64,000 nucleotides of DNA from Treponema sp. (GCA_014803985.1 JAAVAO010000054.1:37476-101475); one strand, 5' to 3'. Positions 26,366 to 35,654 are shown, counted from the stretch's first letter. Notes: generated by a model not told the origin, from the sequence alone. Translations and numbers: made by a program.

Positions 26366-28138
26366 ATGAATTTTATCACATTTTTAAAAGCGCACAGAGC
26401 AATCGTTTTTGTGCTTGAATCTGTAGTTATCAGTGCAATCGTGTTGCTTTCTGTCTGTCAATTTTCATGCAAAGTTGATGAAAACGGTATTTCCGTTTTG
26501 AACGGCGATTACACTTCTCCAACATTGAATAGTTACGCCGTAAAAAACGCAAGTGAGGTGGACTTTTCATTTTCACGAAGCGTTTCTTTGAATGATGTAA
26601 CTGTTTCCCCAGATATTGGAAGGGCGATGGTTTTCTCTCTTGAATCTATTTCGGGTGGAGATTATGCTGTTACATTCCAAAACAAAATGAAAATTGGAGA
26701 AGAATACTCTATTTATGGAATTGCCGTTGACTCAAGCGGAAATTCTCTCACGTTTTGTGTGCCAGTTCAAGGATATAATGACAGCGTGCCGTCTCTTGAA
26801 ATCACTGAAGCACAAATAAAGTATTCAAGTGGGAACGGAAATCCAATTTGCGAATATGTGGAGCTTCGCGCACTCTCAAACGGAAACATTGCAGGCGTTG
26901 AAATTTTCAGTGCGACAGATGGAAGCGTAATGTTGTTTCCACCGATTGAAGTTAAAACAGGGGACATTATCATAGCACACTTAAGAAACGCAGGAAGCGG
27001 AGCGGTGAGCGAATTGCAAGACAATATAACCCTTTCAACAGCAGAAACATCTTCCAATAAGGCACGGGATATTTGGTCTGAAAACACAAAGGCACGACTG
27101 AACGATACAGCGGATGTCATACTTTTAAAAAACAGTGCAGACGGCACAATTCTTGATGCACTCCTCTATGCAAAAGATGGCACTGAAAATTGGAAGAACG
27201 ATGCTTTAAAAGATGCAGCGGACTCTGCCGTCAAGTCAGGGGTTTGGAAGCCAAATTCAAACAGTGCTTCCGCTGTTGACATAACGGGAGCAAGTTATGC
27301 AAAATCGATTACAAGAATATCCCCCGCTCATAATGCCGCCTCGTGGACTATACAACAAAGGAGTGCCGGCGAAGTTTATGGAGAAAATAGCAGTTTGCCA
27401 AGCACTTCCACCTCTTTGCCTACAACTCCGAACGTATCTAACAACGAAAAAGAACCCATTGATAACGAAGAAGCCAATAAAAACAATGGCAACACAGCTT
27501 CCACATCGCCTGATCCTGCAGAGTCAAATACACCTTCAATTGAAATTACAGAGGCGCAAATAAAATATAACAATGACAAAAAAAACGACACGTATTCATG
27601 TGAATTTGTGGAACTTCGTGCGCTTGAGAATGTAAATCTTTTGGGGCTTGAAATTTTTAGTGCGAGTGACGGATATTCCAAATCGTTTTTCCTTCCCGAT
27701 ATTGAAATGAAAAAGGATGAAATTATAATAGTACATTTGCGTTCTGCGGGAGAAGGTTGCATAAGCGAACTTGATGACAATTTAAATCTTTCAACTGCAA
27801 CATATTCTGCTGATGGCATTCGCGATATATGGTCGGGAAACAAAGACGGACCCCGTCTCAATGACAATGCCGACATACTTTTATTGAGAAACTCATCAAC
27901 AGGCACAATTGTGGACGCGCTCTTATACGCAAAATCAACGTATGAAAACTGGCAGCAAACTGTTGAGCCAACGGCAGAAATACTTTCAAATTCATTGTGG
28001 CAGCCAAACACATCTGTATCGTCTGCGGTAACCTCCGATGACACAACTTATGAAAAATCTCTGCAACGGATTTCCCATGCGAAAAAGGCATCTTCATGGA
28101 TTGTAGCCGCTCCAACGCCAGGTGTCGTGGAGTATTAA
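26366..28138 (+). CDS. Lipoprotein with two tandem lamin-tail-like domains
   Basis: 590 residues from the ATG at 26366, which follows an AGGAGG site. The signal ends Q-F-S-C (Cys near residue 35). An Ig-like module follows (about 50-135). Then come two clearly duplicated units of about 195 residues (143-340 and 391-590), each opening S-L/I-E-I-T-E-A-Q-I-K-Y and carrying E-F/Y-V-E-L-R-A-L, G-x-E-I-F-S-A and D-A-L-L-Y-A-K, as in lamin-tail domains. A Pro/Ser/Thr/Asn-rich linker joins them. It is probably surface-anchored; lamin-tail domains in bacteria often accompany secreted hydrolases, but no catalytic domain is present here. Confidence 0.75.
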   Translation: MNFITFLKAHRAIVFVLESVVISAIVLLSVCQFSCKVDENGISVLNGDYTSPTLNSYAVKNASEVDFSFSRSVSLNDVTVSPDIGRAMVFSLESISGGDYAVTFQNKMKIGEEYSIYGIAVDSSGNSLTFCVPVQGYNDSVPSLEITEAQIKYSSGNGNPICEYVELRALSNGNIAGVEIFSATDGSVMLFPPIEVKTGDIIIAHLRNAGSGAVSELQDNITLSTAETSSNKARDIWSENTKARLNDTADVILLKNSADGTILDALLYAKDGTENWKNDALKDAADSAVKSGVWKPNSNSASAVDITGASYAKSITRISPAHNAASWTIQQRSAGEVYGENSSLPSTSTSLPTTPNVSNNEKEPIDNEEANKNNGNTASTSPDPAESNTPSIEITEAQIKYNNDKKNDTYSCEFVELRALENVNLLGLEIFSASDGYSKSFFLPDIEMKKDEIIIVHLRSAGEGCISELDDNLNLSTATYSADGIRDIWSGNKDGPRLNDNADILLLRNSSTGTIVDALLYAKSTYENWQQTVEPTAEILSNSLWQPNTSVSSAVTSDDTTYEKSLQRISHAKKASSWIVAAPTPGVVEY

Positions 28139-28145
28139 AACAGAG

Positions 28146-28249
28146 CCGACCGAGTTTGCAATGCAAACTCGCGCACAGAACTTGAGGCGAATGCAAAATG
28201 AATGCTGTATAAACAACTTATTTAGGCATTCGCCCAATTTGCTTAAAAT
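28146..28249 (+). repeat. Modular palindromic repeat upstream of pyrE
   Basis: CGAGTTTGCAATGCAAACTCG palindrome at about 28150-28170, then GGCGAATGCAAAAT...TTAGGCATTCGCC as at 5233-5284, ending in TTGCTTAAAAT, which merges into the pyrE promoter. The 256-base gap is fully explained by this repeat and the pyrE leader. Confidence 0.65.
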
Positions 28250-28267
28250 CTGCTTTTATGGTATGAT
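28239..28267 (+). promoter_or_regulatory. pyrE promoter
   Basis: TTGCTT at 28239-28244, a 17-base spacer and TATGAT at 28262-28267. The start is expected near 28274, giving a leader of about 120 bases with a small ORF and a terminator-like hairpin. Confidence 0.6.
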
Positions 28268-28278
28268 GGCATTATGCT

Positions 28279-28422
28279 ATGACTGCCAGAATGAAGTGTT
28301 TTGTGATGGTGGGAAAGTCCGTGCTCATTGCGGGTATGCATAAAACGCGCTTGCGATTTTTCAAAATCGCTCTTGATTTTTTGTGGGAGAAAGTATGCAA
28401 CAGTATAAAAAAGACTTTATAA
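28279..28422 (+). CDS. Candidate pyrE leader peptide
   Basis: A 47-codon frame (M-T-A-R-M-K-C-F...) starts 11 bases after the -10 box, the same spacing as the carB leader ORF. It runs through the terminator hairpin and stops 27 bases inside pyrE in another frame. Over the U-run it reads L-D-F-L-W-E-K, the same seven residues as the pyrK-pyrD leader frame. A GTG at 28321 with a GGTGGG site is an alternative start. Expression is inferred. Confidence 0.4.
   Translation: MTARMKCFVMVGKSVLIAGMHKTRLRFFKIALDFLWEKVCNSIKKTL
28353..28382 (+). terminator. Terminator-like hairpin in the pyrE leader (attenuator)
   Basis: GCGATTTT pairs with AAAATCGC across a 2-base loop (28353-28370), followed by TCTTGATTTTTT, ending two bases before the GGGAG ribosome-binding site of pyrE. 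It lies downstream of a good promoter and upstream of the gene, so it suggests attenuation. Confidence 0.55.
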
Positions 28423-29078
28423 GTTTTATGGTAGAGTGCGAAGTTTTAAAATTCGGCTCGTTCACATTAAAAAGCGGAAGGCAATCTCCGTTCTTTATGA
28501 ATGCAGGTGCGTATATTACAGGAAGCCAACTTTCTAAATTGGGAAAATTTTATGCACAGGCAATTCATGAAAATTTTGGGGATGATTTTGACGTTTTATT
28601 TGGACCCGCTTATAAGGGAATACCGTTGGCAGTTGCCACAACAATTGCATATTCTGAACTGTATGGAAAGGAAGTAAAGTATTGTTCGGATCGAAAGGAA
28701 GAAAAAGACCATGGCGCGGATAAAGGCGCGTTGCTTGGCTACAAAATACAAGATGGAGATCGCGTTGTTATTATTGAAGATGTTACCACAAGCGGAAAGT
28801 CTATCGATGAAACATATCCAAAAATAAAAGCACAGGAAACGATTCCAAATGCGATAAAAATAGTTGGAGAAATGGTAAGTCTAAATCGAATGGAAAAAGG
28901 GGCGGACACAACTAAAAATGCATTGGAAGCAATTACAGAAAAATATGGTTTTCCTGCGCGAGCAATTGTTTCTATGGCAGATATTGTCGAAGAACTCTAT
29001 ACAAACGGTGATAAAAAAATCATAACGGAAAAAATTAAACTGGAGTTGGACGCATATTATGCGCAATATGGTGCGTAA
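28395..29078 (+). CDS. pyrE: Orotate phosphoribosyltransferase
   Basis: 227 residues from the ATG at 28395; a GTG at 28383 is in frame but overlaps the GGGAGAAAG ribosome-binding site. L-K-S-G-R-Q-S-P-F-F near residue 27, F-G-P-A-Y-K-G-I-P-L-A near 72, and the PRPP-binding V-V-I-I-E-D-V-T-T-S-G-K-S near 125 identify it. It converts orotate and PRPP to orotidine 5-phosphate, the step after the pyrK-pyrD reaction at the window's right end. ftsK follows 42 bases later. Confidence 0.95.
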   Translation: MQQYKKDFISFMVECEVLKFGSFTLKSGRQSPFFMNAGAYITGSQLSKLGKFYAQAIHENFGDDFDVLFGPAYKGIPLAVATTIAYSELYGKEVKYCSDRKEEKDHGADKGALLGYKIQDGDRVVIIEDVTTSGKSIDETYPKIKAQETIPNAIKIVGEMVSLNRMEKGADTTKNALEAITEKYGFPARAIVSMADIVEELYTNGDKKIITEKIKLELDAYYAQYGA

Positions 29079-29120
29079 AAAACAGTAAATTCACTTAAGA
29101 AAAACACCGATACTTGAATT

Positions 29121-32100
29121 ATGAAACTGTCAAACAAACAAAATGTTGCCGTTGGAACTGTGCTTTTACTGCTCGCGGCGTTTTTTTCGATTGCATTGAT
29201 TTTACAACCTCTTGATTTTGGTGCCTTAGGTCCGGGGCGGGACAATGTTTTCTACAGACTTGGCGATATGCTTGCTTCTGTTTATGGCTTTTCAAGCATT
29301 TTGATCCCCTTGTTTCTGTTTGCAGCATCAATAAGTTGCTTTGCCTCAAAATGGACGGCGCGAAAATCTATGCGCTTTTTAACGGCGGTGATTCCATTTT
29401 TTACATCTGTTATTGTTGAAAAAATATGCAAAGTAATAAAATCGCAGAGCACTACGGAATATGATATTATAAAAATTGTACTTGCCGTCATAATCGGCTT
29501 GATGTTGGTGGTGATTGAATTCCTTGGAGCGGGTGTTATAGCGGACAAAATTACGGGGCAGCCGTCTAAAAAAATAAAGATAAGAAAAAATCAAAAAGAC
29601 GCAGAAACAGAAAATAGAACGCTTGAATCCCATGCAGAGAGCAATGACAAGTCGGAAGATGATGTTGAAGGTGCTTCAGAAAACAAGGCGGATAGTTTTA
29701 CAGAAGATAATGATGTTCCCGATGAAACTTCTGCTGTGGGGGGCGATTCTAACGAGGACGCTCAAGCAATTCAATCGGAACAGAATGAAGGCAATATAAT
29801 GCCAGAAGAGAATTGCGAAAACGAAGAGGACGATCCGTTTGAAGGGGTCTTTGATAATATTGACATTACCCCTAGTTATAATAATGACAAGGAAGAACAT
29901 GAAGAAGCCGAAAATATTTATGAGACAGGGCTGGAAACTATTTTTGCAGATAAAAATGATGAAAATAAAGCGGTGGAAGAAGAAAAACAAAACACTGCGT
30001 CAAAAAATGATTTTTCACAAAGCAATGCAAAAGAGAACTCTTCAAAAGACAAGGATGAAAACGATGATGAAGACTATCTATTAAGTCCTGCATCCTTGAT
30101 TACACAAGAAGAATATGCCTCCCTCACTAATTTTGATGACTTTGAATACGATGACGAGGAAAGCAATGACGCAGTTGAAAGCGGGGCTGAAGCTGAAACA
30201 GAGGAAATGGAGGATGAGGGGGATATAATTGCGAGTGAAGATCTTCTTGAGTGGCCCGAAACTGATGAAATTATGGCTCAAGCAGGGAATGTATCTTCTA
30301 AAACAGAAACGAAAGCCGAAATAGAAGCGGAAAGCAAGATTGAAGCAAAAAATGAAAGCGAAGCGAACAATGAAATTAAAAATGAAGATGATGAAACTGA
30401 CTATTTATACGGAGATAGCATTGACTATTTGTATGATGGAGATGAACAAGATGACGGTGATGCAGAGGCTTTAACTGGTCAAACGTCAAATGAAAATGAA
30501 GACGAAGGCTTAAAAAAAAACGAAAAAATAGATGAGCCTAGCCAGGAAGAGGGTGCTTTTGCGGAAAATGACAATGAAAATATTGAAACGGTGAATTTAT
30601 ACACGCGCAAGTCTCATTCAAATTTTTCTGATGTCTTTGAGATTATGGAAGAAGATATTCGCAATGAACTTGACGGTAAAAAGTATACGTTCGCTGCGTT
30701 GAAAGAAGATAATGAAACGGAAAATGGCGGCGCAATTGGAAACTCCACTGAAGAATCAGAATACAATGATAATGAAAGCTATGAAAATCAATTGGAAAAT
30801 GAAGGCCATGAAGAGCAAGACAAAGGGGAAAATTCTGATTCCATTAAAAGGGAAGCCGTTTTTTCAAATCAAAATGCATTTCAGCCAAAGTCAAACCGTG
30901 CAGGTCCTAAACTGCCTTATATAATTCCCGCGTCACTCCTAGAACATTACGAGAACGACCAATATTGGATTATAGACGAGGAGACAAAGGCAGACTCAAT
31001 AAAATTAAAGGAAACGTTAAATCAATTTGGAATTGAAGCGGAAATTATAGGCATAAAAAAAGGTCCTGTTGTAACAATGTTTGAGCTGTCTCCTGCTCCC
31101 GGTGTGAAATTAAGCAAAATTGTGACTTTGCAAGACAATATTGCGTTGAATTTGGCTGCCAGTTCTGTCAGAATTGTTGCTCCTATTCCTGGACGCGCGG
31201 CAGTTGGAATTGAAGTGCCGAATAAAAATCGCTCGATTGTCAGTTTCCGTGAAATGATTGAGCAAAAACTAGCCGAATTTGAAAAAATGGCGGTTCCAGT
31301 GGTATTGGGAAAGGATATTCTCGGGAAACCGCAGGTTTTGGATTTGGTGAAAACGCCTCACATGTTAATTGCAGGTGCAACAGGCGCGGGAAAATCTGTA
31401 TGCGTGAATTCAATGATTCTTTCAATTTTATTCAAGCGTTCTCCACAGCAAGTTAAATTGATTTTGATAGATCCAAAAGTTGTGGAGTTAAAACTGTATA
31501 ATGACATACCGCATTTGCTTACTCCTGTCATTACAGAGCCAAAGCGCGCTCTTCAAGCCCTTCAATATTGCCTTTGTGAAATGGAAAGGCGTTACGCGCT
31601 TTTAGATACTATGGGGGTTCGTGACATTGCAAGTTATAACAAACGAATTGACGAGAGAAATATTTGTACTGAAAAATTGCCTTATATCGTTGTGATTATA
31701 GATGAATTTGCAGATTTAATGGCGACAACGGGAAAAGAGCTTGAATCAACCATAGCCCGTCTTGCCGCAATGAGCCGTGCAGTTGGAATTCATCTTGTGC
31801 TTGCAACACAGCGTCCTTCAATTGATGTTATAACAGGTCTTATTAAGGCGAACATTCCAACGAGAATTGCGTTTATGGTTGCCTCAAAAATGGACAGTCG
31901 CATTATCATAGATCAAGTGGGGGCAGAAATGCTTTTAGGAAAGGGAGATATGCTTTATGCAAGTGCAGTTGATCCATTTCCTGTGCGAATACAAGGCACC
32001 TTTGTAAGTGATCAGGATGTTGAAAATGTTGTTGACTATGTAAAAACATTGGGAACGCCCGAATATATTGACGATGAAATTTTTGTTGATGATGACGATG

Positions 32101-32327
32101 GCGAAGAGTTTAGTCAAAGTCTTTTCAACGACGGACCAGATCCTTTATATGATCAGGCATTGGACATTGTAATGCAAGCAGGAAAGGCAAGTGCATCGTA
32201 TATACAGCGAAGACTAAAAATAGGATACAACAGAGCCGCCCGCTTGGTTGAAGAAATGGAAGAACGAGGAATTGTAGGCCCTGCAAACGGCTCAAAACCT
32301 CGCGAAGTGATTCACGTTCCTAGTTAA
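29121..32327 (+). CDS. ftsK: DNA translocase FtsK/SpoIIIE
   Basis: 1,068 residues. Four membrane helices (about residues 8-155) tether it to the division site. A long, highly acidic Glu/Asp/Asn/Lys-rich linker follows (about 160-600), unusually long and almost without hydrophobic residues. The motor has G-A-T-G-A-G-K-S (Walker A, near 752) and V-V-I-I-D-E-F-A-D-L-M (Walker B), and the last 65 residues form the winged-helix gamma domain (A-S-A-S-Y-I-Q-R-R-L-K-I-G-Y-N-R-A-A) that reads polarity sequences on DNA. It pumps DNA and aids chromosome-dimer resolution at septation. No clear ribosome-binding site is seen. Confidence 0.93.
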   Translation: MKLSNKQNVAVGTVLLLLAAFFSIALILQPLDFGALGPGRDNVFYRLGDMLASVYGFSSILIPLFLFAASISCFASKWTARKSMRFLTAVIPFFTSVIVEKICKVIKSQSTTEYDIIKIVLAVIIGLMLVVIEFLGAGVIADKITGQPSKKIKIRKNQKDAETENRTLESHAESNDKSEDDVEGASENKADSFTEDNDVPDETSAVGGDSNEDAQAIQSEQNEGNIMPEENCENEEDDPFEGVFDNIDITPSYNNDKEEHEEAENIYETGLETIFADKNDENKAVEEEKQNTASKNDFSQSNAKENSSKDKDENDDEDYLLSPASLITQEEYASLTNFDDFEYDDEESNDAVESGAEAETEEMEDEGDIIASEDLLEWPETDEIMAQAGNVSSKTETKAEIEAESKIEAKNESEANNEIKNEDDETDYLYGDSIDYLYDGDEQDDGDAEALTGQTSNENEDEGLKKNEKIDEPSQEEGAFAENDNENIETVNLYTRKSHSNFSDVFEIMEEDIRNELDGKKYTFAALKEDNETENGGAIGNSTEESEYNDNESYENQLENEGHEEQDKGENSDSIKREAVFSNQNAFQPKSNRAGPKLPYIIPASLLEHYENDQYWIIDEETKADSIKLKETLNQFGIEAEIIGIKKGPVVTMFELSPAPGVKLSKIVTLQDNIALNLAASSVRIVAPIPGRAAVGIEVPNKNRSIVSFREMIEQKLAEFEKMAVPVVLGKDILGKPQVLDLVKTPHMLIAGATGAGKSVCVNSMILSILFKRSPQQVKLILIDPKVVELKLYNDIPHLLTPVITEPKRALQALQYCLCEMERRYALLDTMGVRDIASYNKRIDERNICTEKLPYIVVIIDEFADLMATTGKELESTIARLAAMSRAVGIHLVLATQRPSIDVITGLIKANIPTRIAFMVASKMDSRIIIDQVGAEMLLGKGDMLYASAVDPFPVRIQGTFVSDQDVENVVDYVKTLGTPEYIDDEIFVDDDDGEEFSQSLFNDGPDPLYDQALDIVMQAGKASASYIQRRLKIGYNRAARLVEEMEERGIVGPANGSKPREVIHVPS

Positions 32328-32351
32328 TGATAGTAAAACAATTGCAATAAA

Positions 32352-32384
32352 AAAACGGCTCATTTTAGAGCCGTTTTGTTTTTT
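32352..32384. terminator. Bidirectional terminator between ftsK and the CBM48-like gene
   Basis: AAAACGGCTC pairs with GAGCCGTTTT (32352-32361 with 32368-32377), followed by a T-rich tract on the plus side and preceded by an A-run. It serves the two convergent genes. Confidence 0.8.
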
Positions 32385-32389
32385 ACAGT

Positions 32390-32707
32390 TTAAAGAACAT
32401 TTGTTACAACAACAGAGTTGTCGGCGTTAGAATATGGGGCGGGAATATATTTGTCTGCTTTCCAGTCGTTTTCCCATTTGTATCCATCAAGTAAATAACG
32501 GAATTGATATTCTTTATTGACATCAAGTGTTAGTTTTACAGAAAAATCGCCGTTTTTTCCACGCGTCAAAGGTGTATCTGTGCTGCTCCAGCTATTAAAA
32601 TCCCCAGCAATATTTACTTTTTTTGCCCCTTGTGCTGCTTCAGCGGTAACTGTAAATGTTACAGTACACTTTTTTTTGTCCTTTGAAAAGGTTTTTTTGA
32701 GTGACAT
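32390..32707 (-). CDS. Small CBM48/AMPK-type glycogen-binding domain protein
   Basis: 105 residues that are essentially one early-set carbohydrate-binding module: V-N-I-A-G-D-F-N-S-W near residue 30, F-S-V-K-L-T-L, Y-Q-F-R-Y-L-L-D-G-Y-K-W-E-N-D and D-N-S-V-V-V-T-N near the end. Such modules bind alpha-glucans. There is no signal peptide and no catalytic partner domain, so it may target another protein to glycogen or be regulatory. A GGAGG site precedes the ATG. Confidence 0.85.
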   Translation of the reverse strand: MSLKKTFSKDKKKCTVTFTVTAEAAQGAKKVNIAGDFNSWSSTDTPLTRGKNGDFSVKLTLDVNKEYQFRYLLDGYKWENDWKADKYIPAPYSNADNSVVVTNVL

Positions 32708-32866
32708 ACACTCCTCCAGTTTTTTTAATTGCCTATAACTCTTTAATAGACATACTTATATTATTATAAAAGCATATTTTATGCAATATCTCTGTGTTTG
32801 CTCCAAATGCATTTAGAACAGTCTGGCAACGACGAAAGAATAAGCGGTACTGTTGTCAACAAAAGC

Positions 32867-33285
32867 GATTTTGTAGCGAAACGAAAATCGCAGTTGATAA
32901 GCGAGTTTTAATAAAAATAGAAAAACATTCTTCCAGTTGCAGTGAAAAAGGCAAAACCATGCGCTCGCGCATTTCGCGCTCATTGTGGCATAGATTGTTT
33001 TTCGCTGCTATCGCAGCGACCACAATTAGAGCGATTTTGCCTTTTTCACTGCGCTTTTGCGAACGTTTTTTATATTTTCAAAACTCGCATTAAAACAGGT
33101 AACACCATTTCAGTTGCTGTTTTTAAACCTTCCTTAATTTTCAGCAATGAAAAAAGTTTCAACTTTTGAATTGCTGAAAAAGCGATTTCGTAACGAAGTG
33201 AGAAATCGCAGTTGATAAGCGAGTTTTGAAAAAAACTCGCTATTAAAAACAGCAACTCAATTTCAGTTGCTGTTTTTAAACCTTG
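32867..33285 (+). repeat. Partly duplicated modular repeat before the arginase gene
   Basis: One unit runs from 32867 to about 33130 with the alternative core found at 61830-61960: ATGCGCTCGCGCAT, GCTATCGCAGCGAC and GAGCGATTTTGCC, flanked by a long inverted pair GCAGTGAAAAAGGCAAAA and TTTTGCCTTTTTCACTGC. A second, shorter unit (33182-33285) repeats AATCGCAGTTGATAAGCGAG and CAGTTGCTGTTTTTAAACC. The latter's AAAAACAGCAACT/AGTTGCTGTTTTT hairpin is terminator-like. These fill most of the 32708-33438 gap. Confidence 0.7.
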
Positions 33286-33402
33286 GATTTACTCATTCAT
33301 ATTTTATTCAAGTGAACTGTTTGTTTTTTGTAAGAAGGTATCGTTCTTATTACAAAATTTTTGAAGTCTCTCTGAAAATGCACGTGAAACAGTTTTCTTA
33401 CA

Positions 33403-33431
33403 TTGTCCCGTATCCAAAAATCTGATATATT
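33403..33431 (+). promoter_or_regulatory. Arginase promoter (leaderless)
   Basis: TTGTCC at 33403-33408, a 17-base spacer and TATATT at 33426-33431, then exactly seven bases to the ATG at 33439. No Shine-Dalgarno site. Confidence 0.65.
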
Positions 33432-33438
33432 TTCAACT

Positions 33439-34344
33439 ATGAATGTGCATATTTTGGAGATGCCGTTGGATTATGGCGGGCGGCGACATGGGAGTGATAT
33501 GGGACCGTCTGCGCTTCGACTTGCGGGAATACGGCAAAAGATTGAGGAGTTAGGGCACACTGTTGTTGCCGAGCAACATCACAGCGAAATTATTGCGCAA
33601 GAATACGTTGATCCCGGTAAAAATCCAAAGGCAAAATATCTTGAACCGATTGCGAGGGCTTGCACCGACCTTGCGCGAGAAGTTCATTCTGTCGCGGAAA
33701 GCGGGGATTTTCCGCTTGTCTTGGGGGGAGACCATTCAATTGCGTTGGGAACGCTTGCAGGGCTTCATTCGGCGTATAAGGACAAGAGACTTGGTGTTCT
33801 TTATATTGATGCACACGGCGATTTTAACACAACGGAAACGACTATAAGTGGCAATATCCATGGCGAGTGTCTTGCGGCAAGTGCAGGCTATGGGATCGAT
33901 GAGCTTGTAAATTTGTATACCCCTGGCAAAAAAGTTGACCCTGAAAATATTTGCTATGTGGGAGTGCGCGATCTTGACAGGGGAGAAAAGGCTCTTATGC
34001 GCGAGGCGGGAGTTACTGTTTTTTCCATAAGCGACATAGATAGACTGGGATTTTCTGAAGTTCTTAAAAAAGTAAAGATTTTTTTCAAAAGTCGTTGCGA
34101 TGTTGTTCACGTTAGTTTTGATATGGATTCACTTGATCCGTCAATTGCCCCGGGAACAGGTTTGCCAGTTCCTGGCGGCTTGAATTATCGGGAGGCGCTT
34201 TTGCTGATGGAAGAGATGAGTTCTTTGGGAATGGTTTGTTCAATGGAAGTTGTTGAAGTTAATCCCATTCTAGACGTAAGAAACGAAACCGCGGTTATGG
34301 CAGTAACTCTCATTGCCCGACTTTTAGGCGAAAAGATTTTTTAA
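33439..34344 (+). CDS. rocF: Arginase-family ureohydrolase (probable arginase)
   Basis: 301 residues from the ATG at 33439, which matches the family N-terminus. The binuclear manganese site is visible: G-G-D-H-S-I-A-L-G near residue 97, Y-I-D-A-H-G-D-F-N near 122 followed by T-I-S-G-N-I-H-G, and S-F-D-M-D-S-L-D-P near 228. The S-G-N-I-H-G and S-F-D-x-D-x-L-D-P forms favour arginase over agmatinase. It would turn arginine into ornithine and urea, supplying ornithine; the carbamoyl phosphate made by CarB could draw on the same pool. Upstream in-frame codons from 33403 overlap the -35 box and are not used. Confidence 0.88.
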   Translation: MNVHILEMPLDYGGRRHGSDMGPSALRLAGIRQKIEELGHTVVAEQHHSEIIAQEYVDPGKNPKAKYLEPIARACTDLAREVHSVAESGDFPLVLGGDHSIALGTLAGLHSAYKDKRLGVLYIDAHGDFNTTETTISGNIHGECLAASAGYGIDELVNLYTPGKKVDPENICYVGVRDLDRGEKALMREAGVTVFSISDIDRLGFSEVLKKVKIFFKSRCDVVHVSFDMDSLDPSIAPGTGLPVPGGLNYREALLLMEEMSSLGMVCSMEVVEVNPILDVRNETAVMAVTLIARLLGEKIF

Positions 34345-34533
34345 GAAGCGTAAGAAAGGCTGTTGTTTTCAACTCTTCTTGTGTTCTCTGATTTGGTGCG
34401 CTATTTGTGTGGTGTGGGTATTGCGAGACAGAAATGCCCGTGGCAATCCACCGTTAGTGTGTCCTTCCGATGCAATGCATTTGTAAAGTCGTATTTTCAA
34501 AACGTGAAATTTTCCATGATAAAAAATTCTCGC

Positions 34534-34561
34534 TTGCTAATACCTAAATTGCTGATATAAT
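34534..34561 (+). promoter_or_regulatory. Phosphofructokinase promoter (leaderless)
   Basis: TTGCTA at 34534-34539, a 16-base spacer and TATAAT at 34556-34561, then seven bases to the ATG. There is no ribosome-binding site, so transcription would start at or one base before the ATG. Confidence 0.65.
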
Positions 34562-34568
34562 TAACACT

Positions 34569-35654
34569 ATGAAAAAAACATCTGTAAAAACTGTTGGCAT
34601 TTTGACTTCTGGTGGAGATGCACCTGGTCTTAACGCTGCAATAAGGGGCGTCTGTCGCTCTGGTATGATTAATTACGGAATGAAATTCATTGGATTTCGT
34701 TATGGCTATCAAGGGCTGATTCGAGGAGACTATATTCCTATTGAAACTGATACGGTTGCTGGCATTTTAACTCGTGGTGGAACTATTTTGAGTACTTCTC
34801 GCGTAAAGCCATTTAAAAATCCCGTTGAAGACCCTGAAACAGGACTTTTGCCAGTTGATGCAATCAAAAAAAATTACAAGGACTTGAATCTTGACGCTCT
34901 TGTTGTGCTTGGTGGAAATGGAACTAACACAACGGGAAGCCTTTTGGCAAATGAAGGCTTGAATGTTATAGGACTTCCAAAAACAATAGACAACGATATT
35001 GTCGGCTCTGATATAACGTTTGGATTTCATACTGCTGTTGATGTTGCAACAGAGGCAATTGACAGAATTCATACAACTGCACATAGCCATAGTCGTGTGA
35101 TGGTTGTTGAGGTTATGGGACATAAAGCGGGCTGGCTTGGTCTTTACTCTGCGATTGCTGGCGGTGGAGATGTTTGTTTGATTCCTGAAATTCCGTATAA
35201 TATAAAGTCAGTTGCAAAACAGGTGCTTGCTCGTCGAGATGCTGGCAAGGAATTTTCAATTATTGTAGTTGCGGAGGGTGCACTTTCTGTTGAGGAAGCA
35301 AAACTTGATAAAAAGGCGTTTAAAAAATCGCGGCTTACTATGAGCCAGTCAATTGGCTATAGAGTTGCAAAGGAACTTGAGGAGGCTACAGGACTTGAAT
35401 CTCGGGTGACTGTTTTGGGCTATTTGCAGAGAGGAGGAACTCCTTCTCCGTATGACAGAGTGCTTGCAACGCAGTTTGGAGTTGCCGCGGCGGGATTCCT
35501 TGCAAAAGAGGATTTCGGAAAGCTTGTGGCTATGCATAACAACAAAATTGTCGGCATTCCGCTTTCAGAATGTGCAGGCAAGGTGAAATATATTCCGAAA
35601 GATGACCCGATTCTTGCAAGCGGTCGTTCAGTTGGAATTTGCTTTGGCGACTGA
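34569..35654 (+). CDS. 6-phosphofructokinase
   Basis: 361 residues. L-T-S-G-G-D-A-P-G-L-N-A-A-I-R near residue 12, G-G-N-G-T near 114, P-K-T-I-D-N-D-I near 137, and G-G-G-D-V-C-L-I-P-E near 197 mark a PfkA-family enzyme. The phosphoryl-donor site is mixed: Gly at the position that is Gly in ATP enzymes (GGxGT) but Lys before T-I-D-N-D, as in PPi-type enzymes. ATP use is the likelier reading, but the donor needs an assay. It is the committed glycolytic step, and is followed by an overlapping oxidoreductase gene. Confidence 0.92.
   Translation: MKKTSVKTVGILTSGGDAPGLNAAIRGVCRSGMINYGMKFIGFRYGYQGLIRGDYIPIETDTVAGILTRGGTILSTSRVKPFKNPVEDPETGLLPVDAIKKNYKDLNLDALVVLGGNGTNTTGSLLANEGLNVIGLPKTIDNDIVGSDITFGFHTAVDVATEAIDRIHTTAHSHSRVMVVEVMGHKAGWLGLYSAIAGGGDVCLIPEIPYNIKSVAKQVLARRDAGKEFSIIVVAEGALSVEEAKLDKKAFKKSRLTMSQSIGYRVAKELEEATGLESRVTVLGYLQRGGTPSPYDRVLATQFGVAAAGFLAKEDFGKLVAMHNNKIVGIPLSECAGKVKYIPKDDPILASGRSVGICFGD

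Noticed and set aside
32794..33169. Overlapping ORFs in the gap before arginase
   Set aside because: They lie wholly inside modular repeats; similar peptides appear wherever the repeat occurs.
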